From Obelidium mucronatum (lineage: Eukaryota > Chytridiomycota > Chytridiomycetes > Chytridiales > Chytriomycetaceae): 64,000 bases of DNA. This document shows positions 1 through 13,000 of this stretch, in pieces. A program made the position numbers and the translations under genes. The stretch is from assembly GCA_025765595.1 (NCBI GenBank), contig JAIVFH010000027.1:186001-250000 (forward strand). The letters are read 5' to 3'. The notes under the pieces are model-generated. The model searched no databases, had not been told where the DNA came from, and saw only the letters and a program-made list of their open reading frames with translations. Numbering within the stretch: the stretch's first letter is position 1; every line of letters starts with the position of its first letter.

Positions 1-32
1 AAAAGGGCTACATATTCACTTACTCTCAACAG

Positions 33-2118
33 GCGCCTTGTACGATCTGCTTATTTTAATGTTCATGATCCATGCCGTTCTGTTGGCTCCGTACACAAAA
101 GTCGAGGAGAGCTTTAATGTTCAGGCTGTTCACGATTTGATGCTTCTGCCTGTTTCTCAATTGAACGAGTACGATCACATGGTAAGCTTTTTTAAGGGAA
201 AAGTTAGGCTTTTCTTAACTCTTTTGCCCTTTCTTTTTTAAAAGTCCTTTCCCGGAGTTGTACCGCGAACCTTTATCGGCCCTCTATTTATCAAACTGAT
301 TTCACAACCCGCAATCGCAGTCCTAACCGGCGACGGAAAATCCGAACTAACATCAGACTGGTACCTTTACATTGCCCGAATCACACTCACAATCCTCACG
401 GTCCACTCACTCCGAATCTTGCGTTTATCAATTGCACGAGTCTTTGGATACACTGTCTCTGCGTTTTTCGCTTTGGTCTGCTTGAGTCAGTTCCATTTGG
501 TGTTTTGGGGGTCGCGATTGATTCCAAACACGTTTGCTTTGATTCTTGTCAATTATGGGGTTTCGTCTTGGATTGCTTCTTGGAAACCTGTTACTAGGAA
601 GGAGATTGTTGATCAGTTTCGGGAACGGGAGCGTATTTTTGGCAGTATGTGTTTTTTTTTCTATCATTGCTTTTTACTTTGACACTAAAACCCATGGTAA
701 AGGCCCACCAACCTCACTTGCTGAGGGAAGAACGCGAAAAATTCCAACCCTGAAAAAGCAGCTAGCTGAACCACCTATATCGTCCCACGCCGCCGGCTTG
801 ATCGTTTTCATCTTATTTGCGGCAATCGTCTTTCGCATGGAATTACTCGCTCTCTTGGGACCCATCCTATTATCAGAAATCTTTATTTACAAACATTTAA
901 AATTCTTTCCCGTGCTCCTGACATGCATCCTCACTGGAATCGTATCTCTGGCACTCACGCTCTCCATCGACACTATTTTCTGGAACACCACAACCACCAA
1001 AGACACACTCATGTGGCCAGAGCTGGAAGTCTTCAAATTCAACGTATTGGAAGGAAGGTCCAAGGAATATGGAGTCTCCCCGGCTCATTTTTACTTTTCA
1101 AATCTGATTCCACGGATCGCGACTGTTGCGTATCCACTTGCCGTGTTTGCTTACATCAAAGACCCACGCGTTCGTAGAATCATGAATCCTGTCATTATTT
1201 TCTTGACTACAATGTCTTTGATTGGACATAAGGTAAACACTTTTTTTTTTTTTTTAAAAAACCCGTTCCCTTTTATTTATTTTTTTTCTTCTTACTTCTT
1301 GAATGTATCTCAAAAACACACAGGAATGGAGATTCATTTTCCCAATCCTACCCCTCATCAACCTCTCCGCCGCCATCACCTTGACAAGAATCCACCGCCT
1401 CGGCTTCCTCACCCCTGCAACCCGCCCACCCAATACAATCGGCACCCCTTCCTTCTTACACACACTCCTTGCCCTCCTCCTCCCTTGCCTCCTTCTCGCC
1501 AGCTTTGTTTTCGCGAATATCGCTACCGAGATTAGTAGCTTGAATTACCCGGGCGGAGTCGCCATGAAGGCAATCCACCAATTCATCCCTCCTTCTTCAA
1601 CAACAGATGTGTCTGTAAAAGTGCATATGGATGTGTACACCTGTCAGACGGGTGCGAGTCGGTTCATGGAGCTGGGGAGACCGGTTGGGTGGGAGTATAG
1701 TAAAGTGGAAGGGTTGGTGAAGGGTAGTGAGTTTGTGGAGAGGGGGTTTACTCATTTGTTGACGACGACGCCAGAGGTTCATGTGGGAGAAGGGTGGGAT
1801 AATGATGATAATGATAAGAATCAGGCGAAATCAGGAGACAGTGTTGGAGGATATGGTGAGACGAGTGCGGGGACTGGGGATGGTTTAAAGATGTGGGATG
1901 TTGTCCCTGGGTATATTCACGCTCTGAAAGGCGTCAAGGTTGTGTTTGGACCTGGTGGTTGGAAAGCCTGGGTTGCTGAATCTGTGGAAAAGGTGATGAG
2001 GGGTGATTTGAAGTGGATACCTAAAAAGTTTGTTTACGGCATCAAGTTGCCGATTGAGGTTCAGATGGAACCAAAGATTTACTTGTTGGAACGAAAGGGA
2101 TGGAAAAAGTCGGCATGA
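33..2118 (+). CDS. ALG12: ALG12-like dolichyl-P-mannose alpha-1,6-mannosyltransferase (5' partial)
   Basis: ER-membrane glycosyltransferase that adds the eighth mannose (alpha-1,6) to the lipid-linked oligosaccharide used for N-glycosylation. The first complete exon carries the family hallmark TKVEESFNVQAVHD, followed after an intron by FPGVVPRTFIGP and then many hydrophobic segments. Likely exons are 33-181, 245-644, 703-1232 and 1324-2118; each intron is GT..AG and restores frame, the last joining IGHK to EWRFIFPILPLINL. An AG precedes base 33, so an upstream first exon probably lies outside the window. Translation ends in TGA at 2118, only 69 bases from the stop of the convergent RMD5 gene. 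The family assignment is firm; the exact N-terminus is not visible. Confidence 0.9.
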
Positions 2119-2187
2119 GAGTTTTTTTTGGGGAGGGGTGAGGTTTTATTAAAAAAAGTTGACGAATGAGAAACTGGGTTTTTGTTG

Positions 2188-3486
2188 CTAAAAGTACACC
2201 ATCACGGCCTGCTCTCCCTTTCCTTCCGATGGGCAGTATGGACATTTGAATTTTGTTGCCATGTTTCCTTTTCCAAGACGCAGCAAACTTTCTTTGCAAA
2301 CAACGTGGCCACACACCATCATCTATATTTGGAGACGTGATTAAGTCAAGGGTGTAAGTTGATTCATTGATACAACTTACCATGGGTGGATTCTCCTTTG
2401 TGCCAAGCTCTTTGCTCACAGGGCACGCAAATATGGAATGAAATCGCTGACGATCCAAGAGAGGAATCTCGACTGGAAGTTCTCCTTGAGTGCTCCATTC
2501 CAAACCACTTTGCTCCTTCAAAATCGACGACATTTTTATAATGGTGGGTAGCGCATTCACTCCGACTGAGACGCATGTATGTAGAGGGGATTCCGCTGGG
2601 AGATGGCGAAGCAGACAGAAATCACGCGTAAATTGATGGCTTAAATCACTCCAGGCGGTGTTTTCGGTCAGACTCTTGTAGGGCGACTGTGCAATTTTGT
2701 TTGTATACAAGAGACAGCACATGAGTTTCTGAATCTCTGTTGTTTTTTGTGTTGTGTTTAGTTTTGACTTTTGACTTTCAACTTCGTTAAACCTTTCATG
2801 TGGGCGTCCTTGAATGGACTCAGCTTTTCTTTTGCGTATTCCAGGGCAGCGTCTCTGTTCCCAGCGCACACGCCGCTCACGCCAAACAGCAGCTTGAGGA
2901 ACTGCAGCCGCACGACGTGGAACTCCAGGTCCGAGTCCAGCAGCTTCAGACTCGCCGAGTGGGTGTGCACCCACTGCATCGCGGGCGCTAGGTCGAAGCG
3001 CTTGACGGCGTCGAGCACGCTGTACATGTCGGCAAAGTCCTCGGACTCGTGCGGATCGTGAGTCACGTTTGTCGAAGCCTCCGCAAGCAGCGCGCGCGCC
3101 AGGCCGCCGCGCGCGTCTCTGACCAGGTGGCGCGCGACGGCGGCGCGCACGACGGCGGCGCACGGGGCGGCGTCGAGCGCGCGCGGGTTCCAGATGGCGT
3201 CGAGGTCGGCCTTGAAGCGCCGCTCGACGGCCTTGGCGTAGCGCGCCACCGCCGCGTGCGCGTCGCGGTGCGCGTCGAGGGCCGCCCGCTGCTCGCCGAG
3301 GATCTGCGCGGGCAGCGCCCCCGCGAGCCCCAGCGCGTCGGTGTCCGTGCTGGTGTCCGACGCCAGCGCCGCCTTCGCCGTCTGCAGCGCCGCAAGCACC
3401 CGCTCAATGCCCGCGAGCGACGCCGCCGCCGTCGTCTGCTGCTTGTCGAGGACGCGCGCCTTGTCAAAGTCGGCGAGGAGATCCAT
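2188..3486 (-). CDS. RMD5: RMD5/RMND5-type E3 ubiquitin ligase subunit of the GID/CTLH complex
   Basis: Catalytic RING-like subunit of the GID (CTLH) ubiquitin ligase, which degrades gluconeogenic enzymes and other N-degron substrates. Exons (minus strand) are 3486-2793, 2736-2381 and 2322-2188. Splicing joins DAHMK to EIQKLMCCLLY and NPPM to MMVCGHVVCKESLL. The C-terminus shows the degenerate RMND5 RING: FACPVS (Cys-x-x-Ser in place of Cys-x-x-Cys), then CGHVV and CPYCP. The middle contains the CTLH/CRA-like helical region, including ESPLHTCVSVGVNALP. The first ~140 codons are very GC- and CpG-rich and Ala/Arg-biased, unlike the rest. The first intron has an unusual GTTTAA donor. The gene starts 33 bases from the end of the next minus-strand gene. 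Confidence 0.9.
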
Positions 3487-3519
3487 CTTTTTATTATTAT
3501 TATTCTTTTTAACACTTAT

Positions 3520-4958
3520 TTATTTACCCTCCCGCTGCTTCCACTGCTCGCGGATCACAGCCGCATGCGCAACAATCTCATTCTGCTCCACATTGTCGCG
3601 TATCGAATCCATAATGCTGTGGTACACGCTCTCGTGGTTTGCATTCTCCTTGTCGTCGCGGAACCGGCTAAACCGCCACATCCCAGGCCAATTCGGATCA
3701 TACCTGCACTCAATTATTTTACCATACCCAGGCGGGTTATACATCCAACTGAAATATCGTCTTAGTTGACTGATATACGTATTTGTCACAAAACAAAACA
3801 CTCAACTCTTGAGCAAGCTCCTCATCCGGAGTAAACTCCCCAAAGTGAACATGCCCGTCCTTCCCGCCCTTCCATAGCATCAATGTATATCTCCCATCAA
3901 TGTCCGGTCCGTCCAATTTAAAATCAACAGTATTCTCTTCACTTGGTTTCCATTTCAGCATCTTTTGACAAGTTCCAATTGCATACGGCGCTACTGATGA
4001 CGTGAAAATAACTCCATCGTTCTTGTGTTTCAATTTCGGTATCATTTCAAAAACTCGATCAACGTGGTAAGACAACTCTAGAGGTTTCACATCCAACCTA
4101 TAACGTGTGTCAAGTCCCTCCGACGTAGAAAAAAAAAGAGTAATCCAAAACGCACCCAAATGGCATACTCTCTGCATATCTCCGATCGCTTTTGAATAAC
4201 TGTTTATATGGCTTCACGACATGTTCCTTCAATCGCCCCAGTCTCGACGTGTACGGTTTAGATATCAGGCTCTGGCCCATTGAAATAACACAATCGAATA
4301 ACAAGAACCACAGAATCTCCTGATGAATGAAAGAATGAATTTTTTTTTTTTGTGTTTTTGTTGTTGTTGTTGAGCTGGGAATCAAAAAGGCGTTCGTTTG
4401 TTGAATCCCAATTTTTTTACTCACAACTCCCTTATCAATATCCAAAACTAACTCTCCATCCAGGACTGTATCGTTTTGAAACTCATGTATATTATCGGGT
4501 TTTGGTAAAGGAAGGTTGATCTTGTAATAACTGTTCTTTCTATCCACCTTCAAAAAAAACCAAAATTCAACACACAAGCCCTCGCTATTACTATAATATA
4601 AAAACAACGAAAAAAAAATAACCACACTGCACCAGAAAAGTGTCGTAGCGTCCAGTATGTGCGTTCCGCGTGGTCAACAGCAAGCATCGAATCCCATCCG
4701 CCTTTTCACTCACAAAAAAGTTCTCCTCTTCAAGCAGCGACAAGTGGCTTTTGTTGAATGAGACTGGCTGCGCACCAGGGAACCGAGGGTCTCTTGAAAT
4801 GTTTTGATTGGTTGGTTGCGTTCAGAACAGCATAACACACAACACACACATACATACCTTCGCTCATTCACTTCGATTCCAAAGAGTCTCGACATGTGAA
4901 TTCGCAGTTCGGTCAGTTGTGGGCCTTGAACTGGTATTCCTGGTATTGTTGGGAGCAT
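3520..4958 (-). CDS. CEG1: mRNA guanylyltransferase (mRNA capping enzyme)
   Basis: Transfers GMP to the 5' end of nascent Pol II transcripts. Nucleotidyltransferase motifs appear in order across six exons: motif I EKADGIRCL (the Lys is the GMP acceptor), DTFLVDRKNSYYKI, motif III LDGELV, LLFDC, RLGRL, motif IV NDGVIFT and motif V LKWKP, then the OB-fold segment with DGRYTLMLWKGG and GKIIECRYDPNW. There is no N-terminal RNA triphosphatase domain, as in fungi generally. The last intron uses a GTTGAG donor and gives LAQ-DWMYNPPGYG. The intron near 4109-4142 would be only 34 nt and is the least certain junction. The start lies 93 bases from the divergent DRC9-like gene, so they may share a promoter. 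Confidence 0.9.
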
Positions 4959-5051
4959 TGCAGTTTTAATGTGTATAAAAATAGTATAAAATAATATTAT
5001 TGGACAATCTCACAAAAAAAAAAAAAAATACAAAGGGGGGAAGAAATAATT

Positions 5052-6485
5052 ATGCAGTGCTATATTGCAATTTTCGAAGACGCCATAGAGCAACTTGCAG
5101 TTCTAGGAGATATATCTCAAGATGTAGCGAGGGGCGACACGAAGCCGGTAAAAACCTGTTTCTTTGGTGTGGGGCAACACCAAAAGTTTCTGAACTGCTC
5201 CCTCCCTCCCTCTCCACTTCCTGGAACCCCACAGCTAGGTGAAGAGATCACAAGAATCCTTCGCGATCAAAAGACTTTGGAAACGCGGTTCCAAGATCTA
5301 GTTGTTGATCAAGAGAAACTGAAATCACTTCCGAATAAAACGAGATTCAAGGAGAATCAAATGGCGATTATGGATGTGACCAATGAGCTTCAGCAGAGCA
5401 CACATGGTACACACACACGTTTCCCTTCCCTCTTCCTGCATTTTGTTCTTATTTAAAAAAAAAAAAGTGCACTGATTAACTTTTTCCCCAATCCAGTACT
5501 TGCCAAAAACTTGAAATCGCATCCCAGCGTCGCTCAAAACCTGATCAAAATCCAAAACGAGCAAAGCAATCTCCAAGCCTTGATAAGCAAATCCATTCGT
5601 GAACTACGAGAATACAAATTCGAAAGTCTCGCAAACGCTGTGGAGGAAGAAAAAAAAAAGAAAAACACGTTGCAAAACACAATCAACAAGTATGTAGTTG
5701 CCGTCCAAAAAAAACATCGTTTGGGTAATAATATGGCTTTTAAAATTTTTTTTTTTAGAGAACGTGAAGCCTCCGAACTCCAACGCGGTCTCCAAAAAGA
5801 ACTTACAAACGAACGCAAACTCTTGGAAGAAGAAATCAACGACCGAAACCAAGTAATCCAACAACTCAAGGACACGATCCAAGAAATCAACCGCCTCACA
5901 AACTCTGAGCAAAAATACATTAAAAAGGAAACCAAAGCGCACGAAAACAGTGTCAAGCAGCGCTGCCAAATCCGCGAAATCGAGCTGCATGAAGAGAAAG
6001 CGTTGAAACTCAAGAGCATACAGCTTGAAAAACGCGCCTATGAACAGATTGTTGATTTCTTGACGCGACAGCGGAAGGGGTTGGATCTCCAGATTCAAGA
6101 ATGGATGACTAAATACGAAGAGGATACGGAAGCCAAGTCGAATGAACTGGAGACTTTGAAGCAGAAGAGAACAGCGGATTTGGACAAGTTTGAAGAGTTG
6201 GTTTCGGCGTATGAAGAGCTGGAAAAGATTGTGGAGGAGGACCGGCAGACGAAAGCACGCGAGGCTGAGGAGAAGAGAATTATGAACGAAAAAGTTGCTG
6301 CGAGTACAAAGATTCAACGTTGGTGGAAAAAGAAGATGGCGCTTCGTAAAGTGAGGACTTTGTACTTCCAAACCCTTTTTGCCCAATTTCTCATGAATAA
6401 CAAAAAAAAACAACAACAGGCAAGCGCCAAACCAGCGAAAGGAAAAGGCAAAAAAGAGAAGAAAGGTGGAAAAAAGAAGAAGTAA
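5052..6485 (+). CDS. DRC9/IQCG-like nexin-dynein regulatory complex protein
   Basis: Long coiled-coil protein with one IQ-like motif (TKIQRWWKKKMALRK) near its C-terminus and a Lys/Gly-rich tail. This layout matches IQCG/DRC9 of the nexin-dynein regulatory complex, which controls ciliary beating through calmodulin binding. Introns lie at about 5149-5231, 5406-5496 and 5693-5759, all GT..AG, joining TKP to LGEEITRIL, THV to LAKNLKSHP and NK to EREASELQ. The gene ends with a string of lysine codons, and an AATAAA signal follows 20 bases later, directly before the next start codon. Other axonemal genes lie in the same window, which supports a flagellar role. IQCD/DRC10 is the main alternative. 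Confidence 0.65.
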
Positions 6486-6504
6486 AAGTAAATTTCCAAT
6501 TATC

Positions 6505-6510
6505 AATAAA
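6505..6510 (+). terminator. AATAAA poly(A) signal squeezed between two genes
   Basis: The hexamer lies 20 bases after the DRC9-like stop and one base before the next ATG at 6512. The upstream gene's 3' end must therefore overlap the downstream gene's leader. Confidence 0.55.
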
Positions 6511-6511
6511 A

Positions 6512-8581
6512 ATGGCGACGCCCACACGGTCAGAAACACCTACAGCACAAACACCTCTGCCAGAGAAACTGCGGCCCAAGCTGACTAAAGCTGATTTGAT
6601 CCCAAGACGGGCCCAGGTGGACCCAACAAAGGTCGGCCTGATCCCGCTGTCAAGCACTCAGGTACAGTTCACTGCCGTCCAGAGCTATTTATCCTGCATG
6701 CCACTCCCCATCATTAAGCTCTATTACGAAAAAACCTTGTTGCATATATTGAAACATTTGACTCAAATATGCAAATACACCTCAGATCTACCTGGACAGA
6801 CTGAAAGGCTGGGCCGAACTAGTCAAACGATACGTCCTCTACTTCGAATCGATCCTCTCCGAAGAAAAGCGAGTCTCCGAAAGCCTACAACAAAGCGTCA
6901 AAACATTTGCAACGCCCATCCTATTAAAAAACGAACCAGTGTTTGAATCCGACGAAACCATGCAAAAGTTTGTCAAGGACTTGATTGAGTCGCAAAATAA
7001 ACGCGCGAGTGAGCATGCTGGGAATGCCACGTTTATTGAATCGGAAACGTTGCCTAATTTGAGGGATTTGTTCAAGGAGATTGTGTCAAAGTCGATTGAT
7101 TCGGATAAGGAATGGATTGAGCTGGATAAACTGCTTTCTTCTAATAGAGAGACGTATATTAAACTGACGAGAGCCCTTCGAATGAGTATTGAGCGGCAAA
7201 AGATTCTGTTGGGAGGGGATCCAGATTCTGTGCTCAATAAAGCCAAGCTCAATAACATCCCAAAGGATGTGCCCAAGGACCCATGGATTGCTAACTTGGG
7301 TAAGAAAAAGTTTTTTTTGGCGTGTGTGGTCGTAATAGTTTGGAAGAAACTGAATTATATCTCATTGATATTCAACCAACAGCCGTTCAAAGATTCATTC
7401 ACAACCTCCGGGAAGAATTTCCCAAGACCTTGGAAAAACTAGTCAGCCAGCAATCTCGGATTCTTGTGTTTGAAAAAGTGGTGATCCAGCTCCTCAAACC
7501 CACACTCAACTCGTACTTTTCCCGCCGCATTAGCAAGGGCGTGGCTGCAAACGATCCTGGAATCGTTTTGCTCCGTTCTTTGGAAGCTTTGGATCCCGAT
7601 AAGGACTGGCAGCTGTTTTTGATTCGAAACAAGAACAATTTAGTGGACCCTGAAAGTGTTGAGAAGGGACTAGCTGCCACAGTTATAGGCAAAGAAGTCA
7701 AGTATGAAGGAATGGATCACTCACGATGTCAATTCGTGAAAGAGGGCACGATGCAGCGAAATATTCCTGGCATCCTGAGAAGTAAAGGTTTCAAACCGTC
7801 GCATTATGTCCTCACCGTGTCTGGTTTCTTGCATGGATTTGTTGATGAGAAGAAGGACACTATTGTGGAGGTTGGAAGTGTCGTCGATGCTGGGCATTTC
7901 GCGCTAGGGGATCCTGAGTTTAGTTTGTATCTCCCTGACTGTGTCATCAGTCTAAACGCCAATGGCAAGGAAGGAAAGGAATTTCAAATCAAGAGTCAAT
8001 CTGGGGGTATGTTTGGAGGAGACAAAATAACTGTAAGTTGACTTGAAAAAAAAAAGGCACAGGCACTGAATAGTATAATTTATTTCAACTAGATCAAGTC
8101 AGACACGGATGACAATACTGTGTTCTGGCACGACTTAATTACGTCTCTTGCGGTTACTCCTGCTCCCATCAATGAACCTTCACCGCGATCCTCGATTGCA
8201 TCTGAAGCACCACTTTCCTCTTCAAGTGAAAATGCATCAAAATTAGAATCCGACTTGATGTTTGAAAACAACGAAGAGAACTTTGAAGGAAGCATGCATC
8301 AATTGAGCAACGACACAAAAACGACATTGCATCAACAGCAGCCATCATCGCAGCAGTACCACGATCAGGCAGAGTACGATGACTCTGATGACGATTTACA
8401 CCCGTCTGTTGCAAATGCTCTCCGCGGTCGACCACCTCCTGCGGATTTGATGGCGCTGAAGGAGTCCATGAGTTCGGGATTGAATGAAGCCTCGGATACA
8501 GCTGCAGATTCGTGGAATCAATTCAACAAAGCACCGGCGTTAGAGAATGCATGGGATGATGTGAACCCGTCGTGGGGTTAA
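6512..8581 (+). CDS. SLM1/SLM2-like BAR and PH domain protein
   Basis: Predicted PtdIns(4,5)P2-binding plasma-membrane adaptor of the SLM type, which in yeast links eisosomes and TORC2 signalling. After a short Pro/Thr-rich N-terminus, an intron (6663 to about 6782) leads into an F-BAR-like helical region beginning IYLDRLKGWAELVKRYVLYF. A second intron near 7302-7381 joins WIANL to AVQRFIHNL. A PH domain follows (GTMQRNIPGILRSKGFKPSH, HYVLTVSGFLHGF, FSLYLPDCVISL), and a short intron near 8033-8092 leads to an acidic, Ser-rich tail. Only 21 bases separate its TAA from the next gene's ATG. The assignment rests on domain order and the PH region; the orthologue within the family is not certain. 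Confidence 0.7.
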
Positions 8582-8586
8582 TCTTC

Positions 8587-8592
8587 AATAAA
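8587..8592 (+). terminator. AATAAA poly(A) signal in a 21-base intergenic gap
   Basis: The hexamer starts 6 bases after the SLM1-like stop and ends 11 bases before the ATG of the SMYD-like gene. Confidence 0.55.
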
Positions 8593-8602
8593 ATACACAA
8601 AA

Positions 8603-9857
8603 ATGCTTCTGCTCCACACCGACGCCCGCCGCGGGCGGTTCCTCGCGACCGATTGCGCCATCGCAGCCGACACGGCGGTGCTCGCGACGGCGGCGTTTGC
8701 GTTTGCGCCGGTCGACGGGGCGCGCAAGAAGCTGTGCGCACAGTGCGGCGCGGGGCTGCGCCGGGCGCCTGAGCGGTGCGGCGCGTGCGACCAGCGGTTC
8801 TTCTGCGGCGCCACGTGCTGCGCCGCCGCCGCGCCGCGCCACGCGCGCGTGTGCCGCGCCCTGCGCCGCGTGGCGACCGCGAAGGCGACGGCGCACGAAA
8901 AGAGCATCGCGAAGCTGGCGCTGCGCTGCCTCGAAAACAGGAAAACCGAACCCGGCGCCGCGCCGTCGGCCTTTGCGCGCGTGCCCTCGGCGGCGAGCAT
9001 CAAGACGTGCGCCGCTGACCTGGACACTGTCGTGGCGATCGACAATGCGCTGTCGCTACCCGCTCCAACCTGGAAAGACGTCGTCATGCTCGAATCGCAT
9101 TACAACGAATGGACCGAGGATACGAAACGGGGCTGGAAGAAGCTGCTCAACATCATTGTTACTTTCATGATGGAAGATGAAGACGGGAAAGAGCTCATGG
9201 ATGACCATCTCGTGGATGAATCAGAAGGAAACAATCTCGAAGAAGTTATTATGCATCTGATCTCCAAGATTGAAAGCAATGGGTTTGGAATATGGGCTAC
9301 CAAAGCAAAGAAACAGACCGCTTCGGAGGATGAACCCACCAACCAAGAAGATGAGAAAAGTATCGAGTCGCTTCAAATAGATGCTGATGATGCCGGCCGG
9401 GAAGAGGAACTTTCTAAACCAGACGTCTGCATCGGACGGGCGCTCTACCCATTTGCTTCATACTTCAACGTATGTCGATTTCAACAGATTCTCCGCCCGT
9501 TGCTAATAGATTAAAAACCTTGACATCAAGCATTCCTGTGATCCTAATTGCGAACCAATACAAGATCAAATACACTTAACTTTCAAGACACGACGGCGAA
9601 TCGAAGCAGGAGAAGAACTGACGATTGCGTATATGGACACAAATGTCCCTCTTGCCAGTCGTCGGTCTGCTCTGCTTCAAGACTACTTTTTTGAATGTTG
9701 TTGCGATCGATGCTTGTTGGAATCCAAGGCGAAACCCAATCAGCGAGCCAAGATTACGTTTTCTTCGAGTGGAAAAGGTGGGAAGCAGCCAAAAGACAAG
9801 CAACCAAAGAAAAAGAAGCTTGTTGCGCGTGGGAATATCTATGAATCACCTCTTTGA
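8603..9857 (+). CDS. SMYD-like MYND zinc finger and SET domain protein
   Basis: Predicted protein lysine methyltransferase. A MYND finger lies at about residues 48-90 (CAQCGAG ... CGACDQRFFCGATCC ... HARVC). It interrupts the SET domain as in SMYD proteins. The SET core follows the single intron (about 9470-9529): FNHSCDPNC, GEELTIAYMD, then the Cys-rich post-SET FFECCCDRC. An acidic insert of about 100 residues separates the two halves. The tail is Lys-rich. The first ~135 codons are extremely GC/CpG-rich and Ala/Arg-biased, whereas the rest has the ordinary composition of this window. Substrate and exact subfamily cannot be read from the sequence. Confidence 0.8.
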
Positions 9858-10092
9858 TCCTTCCAAAGAAAAAAATTAAATATTAGTGTTCTGAAAAGAA
9901 ACGAATTGTGACTTAAAATTCTCGCGTTTCGGTCCTATGTGCTGTTGGCTGTGTGTGCATTACTTTGAAGAAATCTGACAAACCAGGAATTCCCAAGTCG
10001 CGATCTCTCGAGACTCTCCCCCGATCAGCCAATCCTCTTAGATTCCATCAACAGATTCGATATTCGATAACCTGCTTGCCGTTGAATGAAAA

Positions 10093-13000
10093 ATGCTCAG
10101 CTCAGCGTCAGATAACAACCATGTGCACTCACTGCCCCCTTTTGCCAATGCAAAGAACAAAGAGATCTCATCGCAGGTAAATAAACCAAAAAACCATTAA
10201 TGAGTGAATATTTGGTTTCAAAACTTAATGGGGTAAATGCTGTCGGTTTTAGATCCAACGGAAAGAGACGAAACTGACATCGCTCCTTTCCTTACTTGAT
10301 GACAACTCTACTCGAGCCGATGCCATGACGCGCCATTTAAAAAACGTTCAACAGGAGCTCATACATACTCAAGTTACGTTTTTATGCGGACTCGAATAAA
10401 CAGGCCCGGCTGACAACCCCCCCCCCCTTTTCCAGGCACTTCATGACGCCAAAACGCGACAAATCGAAACCGAAGACCACTTTAAACAGCTTGCAGATCG
10501 TGAAAGTGGACGATTGGTCCTGGAAATTCGGAGAACAGAGAAGGAGATTGCTGATATTACAGATCATGTGAGATAATAATTCCTTAATGCGTCCAACTAA
10601 AGTATATATAATAACGCCTTTAAAAAAACGCAACAGCTCAACACCATTCAAAACAATATCTATCGAGGAAACGAGAAGATTGAAACCATCAGAAATGAAC
10701 TCAAAATGGAAAAGGAGGAACTCGACGAATGGCTTCGCGTTCAAGCAGAAAAGGAGGAAGACAACTTTGCGCTTCTTCAATATACAAAAGAAGATGATAT
10801 GAGAATTAAGGAATTGAGTCTGTCAATTGAGAAGTTGATGCAGGAGGTCAACAAAAAGAAGGCGGTTTTGAGCACAGAGGTGCAACACTTTTTTTTTCTC
10901 CCTCGTGATTTAATTGAATACTAAAAAAAAAGTACTTGCTTCCTTTCGCAGGTTACAGAAACTCAAGTTGCTCAAATCGAGCTGGATAAAACCACAGACG
11001 CCTTCAAGCGATTGCATGTAGAGCGTCAGGATTTAATCCAGCAGTGGGAAAACGCAATTTCAACAATGCAAAAGAGGGATCAGGAGATTCTTGAATTACA
11101 GGAACGGTACCAAGATACAAAGGTTTGTCATCATGTTTTTTACGATTTGTTTTGTTTTTGGAATGTTTTCTAAAACATCCGCGGAATTACCAGGAAGAGA
11201 TTGCTGGAAAGCAAAAAATTATCAATGAAAAACAAGCGTTTTTGAACATGCAACTGTCGAATAATAGCGACACCGAAAAGAGAATAGCAATCTGCGATCG
11301 CACTGTCAGCAAGCACCGGTACGCATGAAAGCTCATTTACTCACCGACGAAATTACTAATGCTGGGGGGAAAACTCCTCCTATAGCGTGGAGCACAGCGA
11401 CGCACTTGCCAGTTTATCCCAATTACAAGATGACGTTGAAGTTTTGCGGTCAACTTTATCAAAGAGTTGAGTTTTCTCCCTTTTCTCAAACAACTCTGTA
11501 ACAAAAACTTGAATCCCCTTGCAACAAATAAAGCTTCCACCGACCTGGCAAACCGTAGAAATGAAGTATCCAACCTGAAAAACGATCTCCACGAGAAACA
11601 AACAACCCTGGAAAACGAAATCAACAATAGAACTGCAATGAAGGATAAATTGGCGAGAGTAACGAGTAACACGCTATCGTTGGAAGCAAAAGCTGCAGAA
11701 GTAATGTCAAAACCCCAATTTTTTTTTTATCCCCACCTGCTCTTGGCCTGGCCTTAACAACAAACCACATCACACTTTTTAGCTTCAAGAAATTTTGAGG
11801 AACGAGGAAGCTAAAAACAAGGAGCTGGACAAGGAAATCAAAATCCTTCGAGAACAACGTTGAGTAAACTTCACAAGTTGTGACTGAAAAAAAAAAAAAA
11901 AAGTACTCACTTGCCCTTTTTAGAGTTTAAAAGAACTCAGGAACTATTTCGTCTCCGCCAAGAAGAAAAGAACCTGTCTGCAGAAATAACAGGCAGCGAG
12001 GCAACACTCAAAAACCTGAATGGAACGATTCACAAGTAAGTGAACTTTACTTTCGAAAAAATCTCCACCTGCTGTGAATCTACCTGCTCGACACTTACCG
12101 AAAAAAAATTCCCCTTTTATAGGCTGGATCAGGATGCTTTGAAGCAACAAGCTTTGCTATATGCTCAAGAATTCCAGATTCAGCAATTAGAGAGAAAAGT
12201 TCGCCGTGCGCAGGTATAGATATCAAGCAAACTTTTTTTTTATTGCATTCTGTGATTTGTTTTGAATTCCTAATTTTCTTCTTCTCTTTTTGTGCTTGCA
12301 TACCAATGCCAGGGCGATAGAACAGATGAAGAAAAAGAAATCCTATTGAAAAAGATTCAAGAGCTTAATTCGCAATTGGATACCCTGACTGCAAAGTATA
12401 ATCTTCTCAACAATCAGTTGAAAAAGTCTCAAGAGGACTTGCGGTAAATAACAAACTCCCCTTTCACACCACCCCGCCCTACGCAAATGATTTCTAAAAG
12501 CCCCACTCATTTCTGCATAGTCAAGCAAAGCGCAAGATGGACAGTCTCCAAAAAGAAAAAAACTCCGTAACCGAAAGCATCGACGACCTCAACCTGTACA
12601 CTGAAAGCGCAGGAAACCAACTCAACTTGAAAGTCAAAGAAAAAGAAGAACTGATGGTTGAAGAAAACATTCTCCGCTTGGAACTCAGAAAGCTCCGCGG
12701 GTTTCTCAATGTTCGCGCGGATGAGGTGTTTACGCTGGAGAATAGACAGATTCAATTGCAATTGGCGCTTGAGGAACGAACAAAAGAGATTACAATTCAT
12801 AACGATATGTTGAGGGTTCAAGTCAAAAACGCAGAGGAAGAACGACACAGCGCCAACTCGGAATTGAGAGATCGCGTAGGGAAAGTGGAGAAATTGAGGA
12901 GACGCTATGAGATATTGATGACACAGTTTGCACCCGAAGAAGGAGAAGAGGAACATAGTCAGGCATTTTATGTCATCAAAGCTAGTCAAGAAAGAGAGGA